A stretch of DNA of 64,000 nucleotides from Paratinospora sagittata (Eukaryota; Streptophyta; Magnoliopsida; Ranunculales; Menispermaceae). Position numbers and translations under genes: made by a program. Every line of letters begins with the position of its first letter. The first letter of the stretch is position 1. The notes beneath the pieces are model-generated. The model was not told where the DNA came from, searched no databases, and saw only the letters and a program-made list of their open reading frames with translations. Shown piece after piece: positions 1 through 11,402 of the stretch. The stretch covers positions 221,501 to 285,500 of the forward strand of contig CM069613.1 of the NCBI GenBank assembly GCA_035771175.1, in the 5' to 3' direction.

Positions 1-853
1 TTGCATAGGAAGCTGCTCTTACAAGTGGAAGAGGGGATTGCTGGTCAGCTCAGTGACGCGGAAAGGAGAATCATGAGTGTCCAAAAGGTCATATGTTCTT
101 TCTCTCATTGATATTTGCTAGGCAGTGTGTTTCTGCACCATGTTAATCATCGTGCTGTCTTCCAGAAAATTTTATGATCATGCTTATTTGCAAGATCAAG
201 GATCCTTGGTAATCCAACAGTATGAAAGACTGCTTCTAATCAACCCAGTGCCAGACCCATGGGCACATTCATATATTTCGGCCCCTCCATTTGCTTGGTC
301 ACTCTAGGAGATGCACTAGATCAAAACTTAACCTGGTCAGACCACTAAATCCATCTAATCCAGGGACTTCTCTTTCTCATTTAAATGACCATTCAGCTTC
401 AATGCTATGAACAACTTGTTAACTGAAGTTTTCAACTAAAAACCTGGACTCTTTCCTGACTCTTGCGTCAATATTTCCTAATATTGTTGGACTTCCATCA
501 CTCGTACCATAAACCAACACTGACAATCTGGTGTAGGATGAACAAATACCATTCCTACATTCAATTACCCATAGCTTAACTCTGATTGTTTAAGAGCACT
601 AAATGAGGATAAGAATTGGGATTCATGGAAGGATTAGGTGAAGTCCTCTACTAACTGGACACAGTACTTGTGCCTGACAATACCTTAACTTTTATAAATC
701 CTTTGATTTATTTGGGTTTGATTGTTAAGCTCAGCAATCCTGGGAACTGCAAACATTTTTTTTTTAATTCCTTTACAGGCTGCAAGGCAAAAGATGTTCC
801 AGTTGAGACATACAATCATGGAGTGCTTGAGAGAAGGTGATGATAGTTGGTGA
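1..853 (+). CDS. 3' end of an unrecognised gene (last two coding exons)
   Basis: Two exons can be joined. Exon 1-87 is open from the window edge in one frame and ends at a GT donor at 88. After a 691-bp intron with a T-rich tract and an AG at 777-778, exon 779-853 continues in phase 0 and ends in TGA at 851-853. The joined C-terminal 53 residues are charged and probably helical, rich in E, R, Q and K, with the end MECLREGDDSW. I do not recognise the family. The rest of the gene lies to the left of the window. The 3' UTR must lie within roughly 854-1100. The phase match and good splice sites are what support this as a real gene end rather than chance. Confidence 0.55.
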
Positions 854-1531
854 TGCACTTTTTACTACTGAGACACGAAGGGAGACTTTTGCTCATCCCC
901 AATAATATTAGCTCATCTTCAACAATCTAGTTTTGGTCCTCTTTTCAAAGCTTAATTTGCACCTACCTTTGGTCTATATTTCTACTCATTTTTGTCGAAT
1001 TAGATCCTATAAGATTGTGGACAAGGCTAGATTGTGTACAACCAGCGTTACGAGTTGATGTTGTGCATTGTGATTTTTTTTGTTTTTTTTTTTAAATGAG
1101 TACATGCATTCATTGCACTCAAATATGAAATATATATGACAAGCTTCAAACAATTAATATTCTCTAGGTAACTTGCCAGTGTAAGACAACAGAGTCCAAG
1201 AGTATTTGCTCAGGGATACTATTCATTAGATGTCATTAAAAACATTCTTCAATCATATGTTAACACATGATTCAAGAACAACTACCATATACTAAACGGT
1301 TGAGTGCTAAAAATGGGTGTTGAATACACGTATACTAATCACCTTCCTTATTCTACAATTTACAAAGGCCTAACATTCACCATCTTCTTAGGAACTTTTA
1401 AAAGATTGGGAACTCAATCCATTAAAAAAAAAAAAATTTCAAACTCAAATTAGATAAAAACCAATTAATTGTGTACATGATTTAAGTCTGGCGACATGAA
1501 AATACATCAAAAAAGAGATAACTCTATAATA
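854..1531. other. Intergenic spacer between two convergent genes
   Basis: AT-rich sequence holding the 3' UTRs of the upstream plus-strand gene and the downstream minus-strand gene. I see no open frame or RNA gene in it. Short T and A runs occur at about 1074-1094 and 1424-1437. Confidence 0.6.
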
Positions 1532-2969
1532 TTATTTTCTCTCGGCCATCTTCTTCTTGATCTCATGAGCTGTGTTAAAGATCCCAAGGGTAGGCTGGTT
1601 GCAAACGAAACACTTTTTGTTCTTTGAATGATGCTGTGGACAGAAAAAAAATGGAAATAGTGAAAAATAAAAGAAAACTTGGCCAAGAAATCAACATAAG
1701 CATCTTTATGTATGTCCTATGAAAAAAAAAAATCACCAGAGTAAACACAAGTATCTCGTCTGGATCCTATGAAAAATACTATCCTACTGGATTAAAGAGA
1801 AATTATGATACCCTGCCATAATAAGTATGATCAGATGGACTAACACAATGGAATAAGACAGTAATTTGAATCTAATTCCAACATTTAAGTTCTATCAAAT
1901 GCAAGTTGCAATCACTAAATTAAGCCTTGATGCCATTGAATCAATTAACACGAGAAGAGGAACAACAATTGAATAATTAAACCAATTAATTTAATTATTG
2001 ACAAGCAAAAACAATCCTCACCTTAAGAGCACAATGCTCGCAGAAATAATGCTTGCACTTTGTAACAACAGGATCAACAAACGGCTGTCTACAGATAAAG
2101 CAAGCATAGGGCAATTGATCATCATCATCATCGTCACTGTGATTATGGTCTAAAATTCCATCTTCATCGTCATCTCCTCCTCCCAAAGCCAAATTCCTCT
2201 TCCTCTGCTTCTCAGACTCCTCCCATTCCCTCTCCAACTGCCATCCAGACTTATAATCCCCTCTGTCATGCATAAACTTGCAAGCATCTCCAAACCCACA
2301 ATAACCAGTCTCCTTATAATCCTTACAAATGTCGGGCTGGTAATCAAACCTTGCCGAAACCCTAATATGAGCAGAAGCCCTAAGTGGACCGTGAGCTCCA
2401 CCGGCTTTCTCACCCGCCACCGTCTGTTCTCTTCTAAACCCGGCTTTGTAATCAGTGTACCCATGAATTCCTTTATAAATCTTCTCATCACCACCACCAC
2501 CACCAGCAGAGGAAAACATGGCGGCGGCGGACTTTCCCTTCCCCTTCCCCGTCAGAGCTTCCTCTGCTTGTTTAAGAACTCGCTCGCGAATCGCTCGAGC
2601 GTCTCTGGAGAAGTCTGTTTCGGTTTCTAGTGTGGCGGTAGCTCTGCTGTCGTGCTGGACCTGAATCTCTTTTGAAGACTCGAATTCGAAGATGGGGGTG
2701 GTGTTGGATGGTTGGTTGGAGTCATCAGCTGCTGCTGCAGATCTTCTTGATGAAGCGGTGGTGGTGGAGGTGGAGAAATGAAGCTTGTTGTCGGCGGTTT
2801 TGGGGGCTTTTCTCTGCAAGGAAGTGGACCTCGCATCTTCTGCTTCTTCTTCTTGTTGATGTTCGTCGTCGTCGTCGGATCGAGTTGGTCGTTTTCTGAT
2901 GTTTTTGGTATTGGAAGAAGGTTTGCGGAAGAAGTTGCAGACAGGATTGGAGTCGGATGGGTCGGCCAT
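1532..2969 (-). CDS. CCCH and RING zinc-finger protein, RNF113/Cwc24 type (AtC3H1-like)
   Basis: Two exons: 2022-2969 and 1532-1633, joined in phase 0 (donor GTGAGG, acceptor CCACAG), giving 349 residues. A CCCH finger (C-x8-C-x5-C-x3-H) lies at residues 215-234. A C3HC4 RING starts at C290 and is completed by the second exon (C324, C327), so the intron splits the RING. The N-terminal half is low-complexity and acidic. This order of domains is that of the conserved eukaryotic RNF113A/Cwc24 family, a spliceosome-associated factor with a ubiquitin-ligase type RING; nuclear action is inferred from the family. The frame extends 40 codons upstream to 3089, but I chose the ATG at 2969 because [17 protein letters not shown] resembles the family N-terminus and the upstream stretch does not. 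Confidence 0.88.
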
Positions 2970-3799
2970 TGCGGTGGTGATGAGAATGGAAGAGCTTAGC
3001 AGGAGAGGCTGGGGAATAGGAGAAGCAGAGTTTAGCTTATGAAGCAAAAGTTGCTCCAATCCCATTCTCTCAAATACAAACAATTCCAATACCTTCCTAG
3101 GTAGTAGGTACCCAAAAATAAAAAAAAATAATGCTATATTTACGTTCGTTCCTAACTCAACTTTCCTTATATATTTTGAAATGTGCCTGTATTTAAGAAT
3201 GCCCCGTACACCTTCTTTAAATATTCAAGAGAGTTGGTTATATGTCAAAAATAATAATATTGAGATCATTTATACAAAATATTTCTCTTAACCTTTTTAT
3301 TATTGGCATGAATAATTTTAAGTTTCATAAAATTTTTCATCTTAATTTGTTTTAATAATTTAGAGTATGTTTTGTTGGGACTTTAAAGTTAATTTTTAAA
3401 GGTAATATAATAGTAGACATAGTTATAATCTCTAATTTCTAACTATTAAAAAAAATGATATGTATTGATTATCAATCTTGATATAATAATTAAATAAATT
3501 TAATATTTATTGTTCTAGTTTCTCCTGATTTCAGTTACTGGGTGATATTGAACTGATTTCATCTGATTCTAAGGAAACATGGGCATGGAACCTGGAATGG
3601 CAATGTGGATAATATATATTATGTCCAAAGACCCCTCATGAGAAGAGGTTAGAGGCCGATCTCTAGACCAAGTGGTCATTGGCTTGGGTCTTAAATCTTT
3701 TCCTTACAAAATAAAAACCTTGGAAGATAATCAAAAGACTAAGTGGTGTTAGTAAATTTTACTAACAACCTCTTAACAAAAGTAGAGGTTAGTTAACAA

Positions 3800-3802
<3 letters not shown>

Positions 3803-3850
<48 letters not shown>
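3803..3850. repeat. (AT)n microsatellite
   Basis: About 24 uninterrupted AT units. Confidence 0.95.
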
Positions 3851-3854
<4 letters not shown>

Positions 3855-4439
3855 GTGATTCGGATCGAGTTGATCGGATTGGTCTACTTTAATTTATTAA
3901 TTCTAAATTCTTGTTTTATAAGCTAATTTTTAAGTTAAATATGAAAATAACTATAAAACTTCCGAGTCAATTATGAATATAACTATTTTTCTTTTCATAT
4001 TATTTTATTTATAAAATTTTATGAATTAACTCTAATAAAAATGGTAATTAAAGTAACATTAGCCTAATGTTGTTAATGAAGTCAAATTGGGTGGGCTTGA
4101 TCGAGTTTTGTTTTATAAGACCTTAACCGAACTCGAATTTGATGAACTCCTAATCTAGCCCAATCCAATTTCTTTGATAAACTCAACCCAACTCACGTGG
4201 TGGAGTTGGGCTATTCTGGTTGGGCAGGTTGGTTGTTAGAGGAACCATACGACCATATGAGGTTGTCACGAAAGTTTGAGAGTAGCTAAGCTAACAGCTA
4301 TAGAAATGCAAGTGTGATTTTCATTTTCCGTTGGAGTGGAGGGAAGATGGCAAATAAGAAGACGTGAAGGCGTGGCTTGGATGTTACGGTACTTGTAGTG
4401 GGAACACATATAATTCCAATCTACTTTCAAATTTGAGAT

Positions 4440-4485
4440 TGAAGGCGAGGGCGCGGGAGCGGGCGCGGGCGAGGGCACGGGCTCC
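4440..4485. repeat. GC-rich imperfect hexamer repeat
   Basis: Imperfect GGGCGC/GGGCGA units on the plus strand, standing out sharply from the AT-rich surroundings. It reads as RARARER-like low complexity in one frame and PAPAPAPS in the other, so the open frames across it are not evidence of a gene. Confidence 0.7.
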
Positions 4486-6505
4486 AACTAGAAATTTTTC
4501 AATCTCTTCAATGCATGAGCTTGCTCATTCTCATTCAGCAGAGCAAGTAGCGGATTAGTAGCAATGCTACTATTTATTTATTTTACAATGGGGAAATAAT
4601 CATGGTAGGAAGCGAAGGAGGTAGAGCCCTTCAGTTTCAGAGAAGTAATGAAAAATGATGATCCTGAATGATAAATACTAACAATAGGTGACAAACATGC
4701 TATCTCTTCCTACTCTTTCATTTTTTATTTTCTTCAATCTCCAGTATCATCAGGCATTTTCTCCTACATTTTGATTTTGTGCGTTCCTTTATTTTGATTC
4801 CTGTGGATTCACACCATAAATAACACGACTTTTTATGGGTTGTTTAGCTTGACATTTATGCTTTGATCCACATATCTTGATATCTATCCTTTACTTCAGT
4901 GTGAAGCTCAATTTCGATATTCCTCCATGTATTATTATTAATTTCTATGTTGTTCTCTAGGCTTTACAGGCATTACTTCATTCACGAGTTTCTTCTGGAC
5001 AACATAAATTGATTATTTATTTACTCTGCATGCCAAGTGAATTATAATTATTTCTCTCAAATTACTTTCTCATTGAACAATAAGTTTGGACCTTCATAGC
5101 AAGGTATCTAATGCCTTGATCGAATTGCACAATGACTTTATCATTCATTTGCCTTGTGAGTAGTGTGAGTACATTTTGTTGGTTTCCATCGATGCCGTCA
5201 AGTTGATTCCCTAGATCATCTATAGTATAGGAAGAAGATCTTAAACGGAGCAAAAGGTACTTTTAAGAACTTACTTAAACGTTGAAAAGGTTGATCAGTT
5301 TTTTTCTTAGATATTATAAAATCAACCAATCTGTTTCTCTAGCCCCAGATGCAAGGTACTCACTTCTGTGATTTCTCTCTAGGTTTGGTTTTTTAAATGC
5401 ATACAAATTGCTGTTATAGAGGAGAATAATTTAACAAGAGGTCAATTGGTCGAAGTTTGAGTACACTGAGTGGAGGAGATTGTCACAAATTTATGTTTTA
5501 CTTGCACTAATTGGTGTCCTAATTAAAACATTCAATTAGAGTTTCAATTAGAGTTTGGATGATTTTTCAATCATTAATACAATTGCTTTTTTTTCTCAAA
5601 AAAAAAAAAGAAAAAAAAAAGAAGATGATTTGCTTCTTAGTATGGAGGAGTGCCGATAGAGACAATGGCATGTTCTGCTATCTTAAGCAAAGTTTTTCCT
5701 ACAATAGTTTATGGAATCAATCTGCATACATGAGTCGGTTGTTCATGTATCCAATCCACTGATATCTTAGATGTTGTGCTAATATAGAAACCCACAAAAG
5801 TTCGTGGAGGAAAAGATTCAAAACATCAAGGCACAGATGAAATTCAAAAATATTTACATGCTATCAGTGGGATGTACAAGGAAGTAGCAAATTATTGATA
5901 CAAGATTCAATAGTTCGTACTGCATGACTTTTGCACCATTGTGTGGAATTGGGGATATAGAACAGGAAAGAATTTTAGGATAAGACTTTAAGAGATGAAA
6001 ATGAAATGAGAATCGAGTCTTATGGTTCTGGTTGTTGTGGGAGTGTGCACTTTATCTTTCTTTCTTTCCTTTTTTCTTTTCAAGGATAAGAATTATATAG
6101 AATTTAAAAAGTTCGTAGATTGCTTATTGTGGTGTACATTTGTTGTGGCTATTTGTTGTCCCATGCTTAACATTGTCCTTCCATGCGACTTCACAATTCC
6201 AAGGTTCTACTACTCATCATATCTATTACTCCACCAAGAGAATGAAGGCTTAATGAAACAGAACACCTGACCTCTCTCGCCCAAGATAATACAGACCAAA
6301 CCAGCAATACCAAGATGCCTTTCTAGATATTCCTCAATGGGCCACTGATTGACAGTACCGCTTCCTTTTTATGCTTTTCTTTTTTGGTTTTTCTTCAAAT
6401 TTTATTAGTACATAGAGCTTTCGAAGTTAGATATTGGCACACTTGCAATTTGTCAAAAAATTTCGTTGACGTTTCTTCTTCACTCTAGAACAAAAGTCGG
6501 AACTG

Positions 6506-7012
6506 TCTCCAGAATGTAATTGCAACCAATCTAGAACTCTGCTTACCGTTTAATCTCATTTTACAAAGGCTACTTTTTTGAAGAATTATTTCTTTGATCA
6601 TGATCATAAAGAATGGAGAAGGCTCTGCTTTTCCTGTTTTCCATTTTGTGTGTGAGTTGCTTGAGAGGTGGAGACAGTTCATCATTGGCTTTACTGTGTG
6701 ATAGAGAGAAGAGTTTAGCTTTGCTTCCTATATAATAATGTGGTAGAGCTTTCTTGTTCCACCCAATATGTATGTATGATATTACTGTTCAATGAGATAG
6801 GTCCAACAAGCTGCTGCTGCAATTGTGTAGTTCAGTTACATTATCTTATTGGGCTTTTTTATTTTTTATTTTTATCTTTTATTTTTCCTTATTTGGGGAT
6901 TTGCCAAAAATATTTAAAAAACATTTCTGGAGTTTGGGATGTTATTCCCATTTGTGCTCCTAGAGAGATCCAAGGTAACATATCTCCAGAATGTAATTGC
7001 AACCAACCTAGA
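6506..7012. repeat. Pair of 30-bp direct repeats, 477 bp apart
   Basis: TCTCCAGAATGTAATTGCAA begins both copies. They run 6506-6535 and 6983-7012 and differ at one base (T/C). The flanks do not match, so this is a short dispersed duplication of unknown origin. Confidence 0.75.
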
Positions 7013-8052
7013 TTATATGGTACTGAGACATGTAGATGTCTTTCAGATGTGATGACTCTTTTATTTTAAAAGCTGTACATGTAAACTAAAATCCTGAATA
7101 AGAAAGAACCATACTCTTGTATCTAAATTGAATCCACCTTGGCTTAATTTTTCAACTGTATCAAATCTTTTATTTGCACCTTTGCCGGTGACATGAGCCT
7201 GGTCTGAATATGAATGACTGAAAATCAATAACAAATGTCTCTTTGTGACATCACTGTTAATTTGAACGTATCTTCCCTTTGAACTTAAATCTACACAGCT
7301 AAGTTCATAGCAGCAATTACAATAGATAGCTATTGGCTTTTAAAATATTCAACTACATACTATTTGATTTTTCTGATCCACTAGGCGCAACAGGATAGTT
7401 TGTAAGTGTAGTTTCATTGGGCAACCTCCTTAGCCAACTCCAGAAATTGAACTTAGATCCGTTTTCTCTACAAATTAATCACTTGGCCTCCTTCTGCACC
7501 TCGAAAGCACAAACCCATTTTCGCCTCATATGGCTAAATTGCGTCCTATTCTTTGCCACCTTTTGGTGTCTTGGAAATATATTCCTCACAGCACTTGGTG
7601 TAAAGATGATACAACTTAAATGGCTTCACCTCCATGATAGTTAGTTTGGCTTCATAACTGCACTTCAAATTAAATGCCTACAATGTTTATATGTATAATA
7701 TTATTTTAATGACAAGAAATATGTTTCAAGTTGACCAATTACCTGAAAACATATCTTTGGTAGGACATAAAAATATTCCTTCCTAAATTCCAATCTCAGC
7801 ATTTAGACTGTAATGAAATGGGGCAGCAACTATAGATTAGATGTTGGGTTATTCATTTAGTACAATTTTTGTACTATGGTGAGTGTAAAAGCAATACTTT
7901 GGATTTGTTTTTTGTTAGTAGCAATAGGATTGTGTTGAGATTCAAGGGCTGCACTTCTTTCTTATGTAGGTTTTTATATTATCTTTTACAAAAAATGAAA
8001 AAAAAAGGAAGAAATGCAATTTTGCAAATTTTGGACTTTCATTGTTGTTCCA

Positions 8053-8053
<1 letters not shown>

Positions 8054-8084
<31 letters not shown>
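8054..8084. repeat. Poly(A) run of 31
   Basis: Homopolymer on the plus strand. It could be the tail of a retroposed copy, but I could not find a target-site duplication around it. Confidence 0.8.
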
Positions 8085-8088
<4 letters not shown>

Positions 8089-8751
8089 AAGAAGAGAGGG
8101 GATGCAAAAGGGTTTAGGGTTCAAGTTTAGTCTTCACGATTGAGATTTTTCTTATGTTATTCTTTTTTTCCATTTCTCACCATGGAGAAGTAAATCAAAT
8201 TAGGCATGGGCATCTTTGTCAAGCCATGCTACTTTGTATTATTCAGTGTTGAGGCCACGACTAGTCCATTACCTAGGCTATTTACAACTAAATAGCTTAG
8301 GCCATACTCTTATTCTAATTTTCTATTTTATTATTGTTATATAGCTGTGGATTTTTTTTTTTGTCCTAAGTATTACATCAAATATGACCCTTTTAACTAT
8401 TATCCTTTCACTATATTCCAACTTGTCTTATTATTATTATTTTTAAATATGATTTTCTAGTTTATAATTTGTGGACACAAGATTGAGAAGTGTAAAATAT
8501 AATTAAATCTTTTTATAGACAAGATTTGACTTCTATTTTGTAAAGTATGTATGTAATTATATAGGTAAGGTTTGTATGTATAAAACTAATTAATTATTTA
8601 CTAAAGGAACTATAAATAAATAGGCCTTGCCTAGATGAGGTGTCTAGATGCCTTGAAAACACTGGTATTTTTTTTTTTTTTTCAGATTTGATTTTCTTTG
8701 CATTTTTCTATATTTATTCGTGCTTTGTGAACTTCTCACAAGAAACAAGAA

Positions 8752-9135
8752 AAGCTTGAAAAGTTTCACAAAGGAAATAGTTTGACCAGCAAGTTCTTTT
8801 CAATGAGGCAGTTTTATGCCTTGAAGATGGAAGAATGTGCAGATCTTTTGGAACAAGTGAGATCTTTGATTAATGACAAGATAAAGGAAGACAAGGCCCT
8901 AATGTTTCTACTGATATTTTGTTTTAGTTATGTTGCTGAGCATTTCTTATGCTCTCATTGATGTACAACCCATCTTTTATCAATACATATAATTTTGTCT
9001 CTTCTCAAAAAAAAAAAAAAAAGGCCCTAATGTTTCTTACCTTGCTTTTGGATTCATACAATCTAGTGACAACATGTTTACATGTTAGATATAGGGTGAG
9101 GTTATCCATATTGGGTTATAAAGAGGTGAAAAGTT
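8752..9135 (+). pseudogene. Copia-type gag fragment, interrupted
   Basis: The plus frame reads as the capsid-like (UBN2-type) gag region of Ty1/copia elements: a KLEKFH start, then FYALKMEECADLLEQVRSL, then DKALMFL, and after an interruption LDSYNLVTTCL, which matches the usual order of D-E-D-K-A-L-L-L-L and S-Y-x-x-L-V-T-T-L motifs in the family. No zinc knuckle, protease or LTR is recognisable next to it, so it is an isolated relic. It is split by a short LINE tail at 8910-9020. The frame is also internally shortened between the LEQVRSL and DKAL motifs. Family identification is by motif order only. Confidence 0.65.
8910..9020 (+). mobile_element. 5'-truncated LINE tail with 17-bp target-site duplication
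   Basis: AAGGCCCTAATGTTTCT occurs at 8893-8909 and again at 9021-9037, exactly flanking a 111-bp segment that ends in TCTTCTCAAAA and a poly(A) run. That is the signature of target-primed reverse transcription of a severely 5'-truncated LINE. Its 3' end resembles the other LINE tails in this window, which also end in a CTCAAAA motif. Removing it restores the gag reading order on both sides. Confidence 0.88.
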
Positions 9136-9462
9136 AGTAGTGATAGTTATCGCATGTAGTTGAAGATAAAAATAAGGATGGAAGTTACTATGGAAATGTT
9201 CTCACAGTCTCCGAGAGTATGAACACTCGTGAACGGTATGTTAACGCTATTTCTGTTCACATTTGCTTTAGGAAAAAATATTTTGACGCATTCTACATTT
9301 CTGGAAGGGAAGGCAGGTTTTGTCTCCTTGGTTGATGACTCAATTTGTGATGTCTCGACACGAGTATTAGAATAATGAAAATTAAAATGCTGGATGGATG
9401 AATTCACATTTTGAGTGGTATGACTGGCTTTTTTTTCCCAAAGATGTGAAAGAATTTGACAT

Positions 9463-9603
9463 TGTTGGCGTGAGCCGTAATTGTAGACAATCACGTTTGA
9501 AAATAGATTAGTCGTAATTGTAGTTAGATTTTATTCTTTTAAAATCTATATAACCTATGAAAATACATAGGAAAATATGAAGGAAAAAAAGAATGTTTTG
9601 ACA
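9463..9603 (+). repeat. 5' LTR of Copia-1
   Basis: Begins TGTTGGCGTGAG and ends TGTTTTGACA, thus the usual TG...CA ends. It is 141 bp long. Compared with the 3' LTR it has a different middle block (about 9492-9526). Confidence 0.93.
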
Positions 9604-9615
9604 TGGTATCAGAGC
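9604..9615 (+). other. Primer-binding site of Copia-1
   Basis: TGGTATCAGAGC directly follows the 5' LTR. It is the standard plant copia site complementary to the 3' end of initiator tRNA-Met. Confidence 0.93.
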
Positions 9616-9828
9616 AGGTTACGATCCTGCGGAGGAGCAAGCAATAGCAGTCCCACAGTATTTCGGCGACATCCGTCAGTGAAGACGGAGCGTTGCTCGC
9701 GATCGCAGAGCAGATCTGTCTCGCCGTGATTTGCTGGTCCATGGAGGATGTATCGAAGAGAGATCCTAAACAACAAGAAGAAGAGAATAAGTTTTAGAGA
9801 AGGGAAAGCAATTGAAACGGAGTTTTCC

Positions 9829-10031
9829 CCGCAATTATTTCGTTCCTTTTTTTTGATGGCCTACTTGTCTTCCTCAAAGGCTAACCTATATTTAATCTCT
9901 AGCACCTTCTCTTCTTTCTTTCTTTTTTCCGCAATCATTTCATTCTTTTTTTTATGGCCCTACTTGTCTTCCTCAAAAAAGGGCTAACCTATATTTAATC
10001 TCTAGTGCCTCTTTTCTTTTCTTTTTTACCT
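9829..10031 (+). repeat. Two ~100-bp tandem units in the Copia-1 leader
   Basis: Both units begin CCGCAAT(T/C)ATTTC, contain CTACTTGTCTTCCTCAAA and CTAACCTATATTTAATCTCT, and end in a pyrimidine-rich stretch. Unit 1 is 9829-9928 and unit 2 about 9929-10031, with several point differences and small indels. It lies in the untranslated leader between primer-binding site and gag. Confidence 0.85.
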
Positions 10032-10204
10032 TCAAAGGGCCCATCAATAATTCTTTTACCACAAGAAAGGTGATTAAAAAGTTTTTGGTTCTGTGCCCTA
10101 TTAGACCCAAATCATAAGCACAAAAGAGGTATTTTTTTTTGGGCCTTGGAAAAAAAACAGTTGGACAATCACAAATCCGAGTATTGCACCCTACCCTTCC
10201 TTCC

Positions 10205-11402
10205 ATGGCGGATTTTGATGACCAGAATATTCCTGGCAACGCGTCCAATCTCTCTGATCCTATCCTTGAATTGACTACAAGGATGACTGAAGTTTTGAAT
10301 AACACTCGGACCCCGACCATCACCACTGAAACATCCGCTGCTCAGATCGGCATTAAGTTGGACGGTTCCAACTATGCACTGTGGTCCCAGGTTGTTGAGA
10401 TGTATATCTCGGGCAAGGACAAATTGGGGTACATTAACGACGACTTTCCCCAGCCGCCATCTACTGATCCTTCCTTTCACAAGTGGCGCACTGATAATGC
10501 TATCGTTAAAGGTTAGTTAATTACTTTCATGGATCCGTCTTTATTGGCAATTTTATTCGCTTTCCTACGACAAAAGCAGTTTGGAATGTTATTGCAACTA
10601 CCTTCTTCGATGGTAGTGATACATCGCAGGTGTATGATCTTCGACATTGAGTGAGTAGACTGAAACAAGCTGCGGGCTCGCTAGAAAATTATTACACAGC
10701 GTTGCAGGGTCTATGGCGTGAAATTGATTTCCGCCGACCGAATCCTATGGAATGTTCTGTTGATATTCAACTCTATAATCGGATCATCCAAGAAGACCGT
10801 GTTTATGTTTTCCTGGATGGTCTTGATGATCGGCTAGACAATATTCGTGCTGATGTTTTATAGATAAAACCATTTCCTACGGTTGAACAGGCTTATGCGC
10901 ATGTTAGGTGGGAAGCTATTCGACAACAAGTGATGACTACCCATGACACCGATGGGCCCCAAGGGGCTGTCTTAGCGTCGAAAGTTCTCTCGTTAAGCAC
11001 CTCTGGCCATGGTAAATCTGCCAAGCACAGGCATTCTCCTGAGGAAAAAAAATGTTCTCATTGTGGCAACCAGAAACACACACGTGAAAACTGCTTTAAG
11101 TTGTATGGGTACCCTGATTGGTGGCATGATCTTCAAACCCGTAAGCGTCCTGATGGCACCGACACTAGTAGACGTTCAGGCACGACTGTTGTTGCTAGTG
11201 CAGAACCTCATCTCTCTCTTCTACAATCAGCTGCAATGTCCACAGATGCTCCTCCCAACTTAAACTCAAGTATCTCTGGTCTTGCTCTTTTTACCTCCCA
11301 TAGAAATGCGGATTGTGGGGCATGGCTTCTTGACTCGGGGGCCACGGACCATATGACTTTTGCTGGACTTCTCTCAAACTTCTCTTCCACGCCGCACCAG
11401 CA
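10205..11402 (+). pseudogene. Copia-1 gag and start of protease (disabled)
   Basis: The ATG at 10205 opens a gag with the DGSNYALWSQVVEMYISG motif. The frame is broken by stops at 10514-10516 (TAG where W is expected), 10648-10650 (TGA), 10861-10863 (TAG), and by a frameshift between 10517 and 10650. A CCHC zinc knuckle (CSHCGNQKHTRENCF) sits at about 11055-11097, followed by the aspartic protease motif LLDSGATDHM near 11326-11355. The frame then shifts near 11395. The stops are of the kind expected from C-to-T changes on either strand, but I infer the original codons from family pattern only. Confidence 0.85.

Larger units (their letters stand above)
2970..8751. other. Gene-poor AT-rich region
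   Basis: Nothing here supports a complete gene. It contains the promoter of the zinc-finger gene (near 3000-3200), an AT microsatellite, a purine GC-rich stretch at 4440-4485, an A-rich tract at 5599-5622 that follows a TCTCAAAA motif like the LINE tails elsewhere, a 30-bp direct repeat (6506-6535 and 6983-7012) and a 31-A run at 8054-8084. A minus-strand open stretch at 5062-5253 looks weakly protein-like but has no recognisable motif. Confidence 0.5.

Noticed and set aside
4266..4558. Overlapping open frames on both strands (PAPAPAPS and RARARER reading)
   Set aside because: Both come from a GC-rich simple repeat with no conserved motif or splice context.
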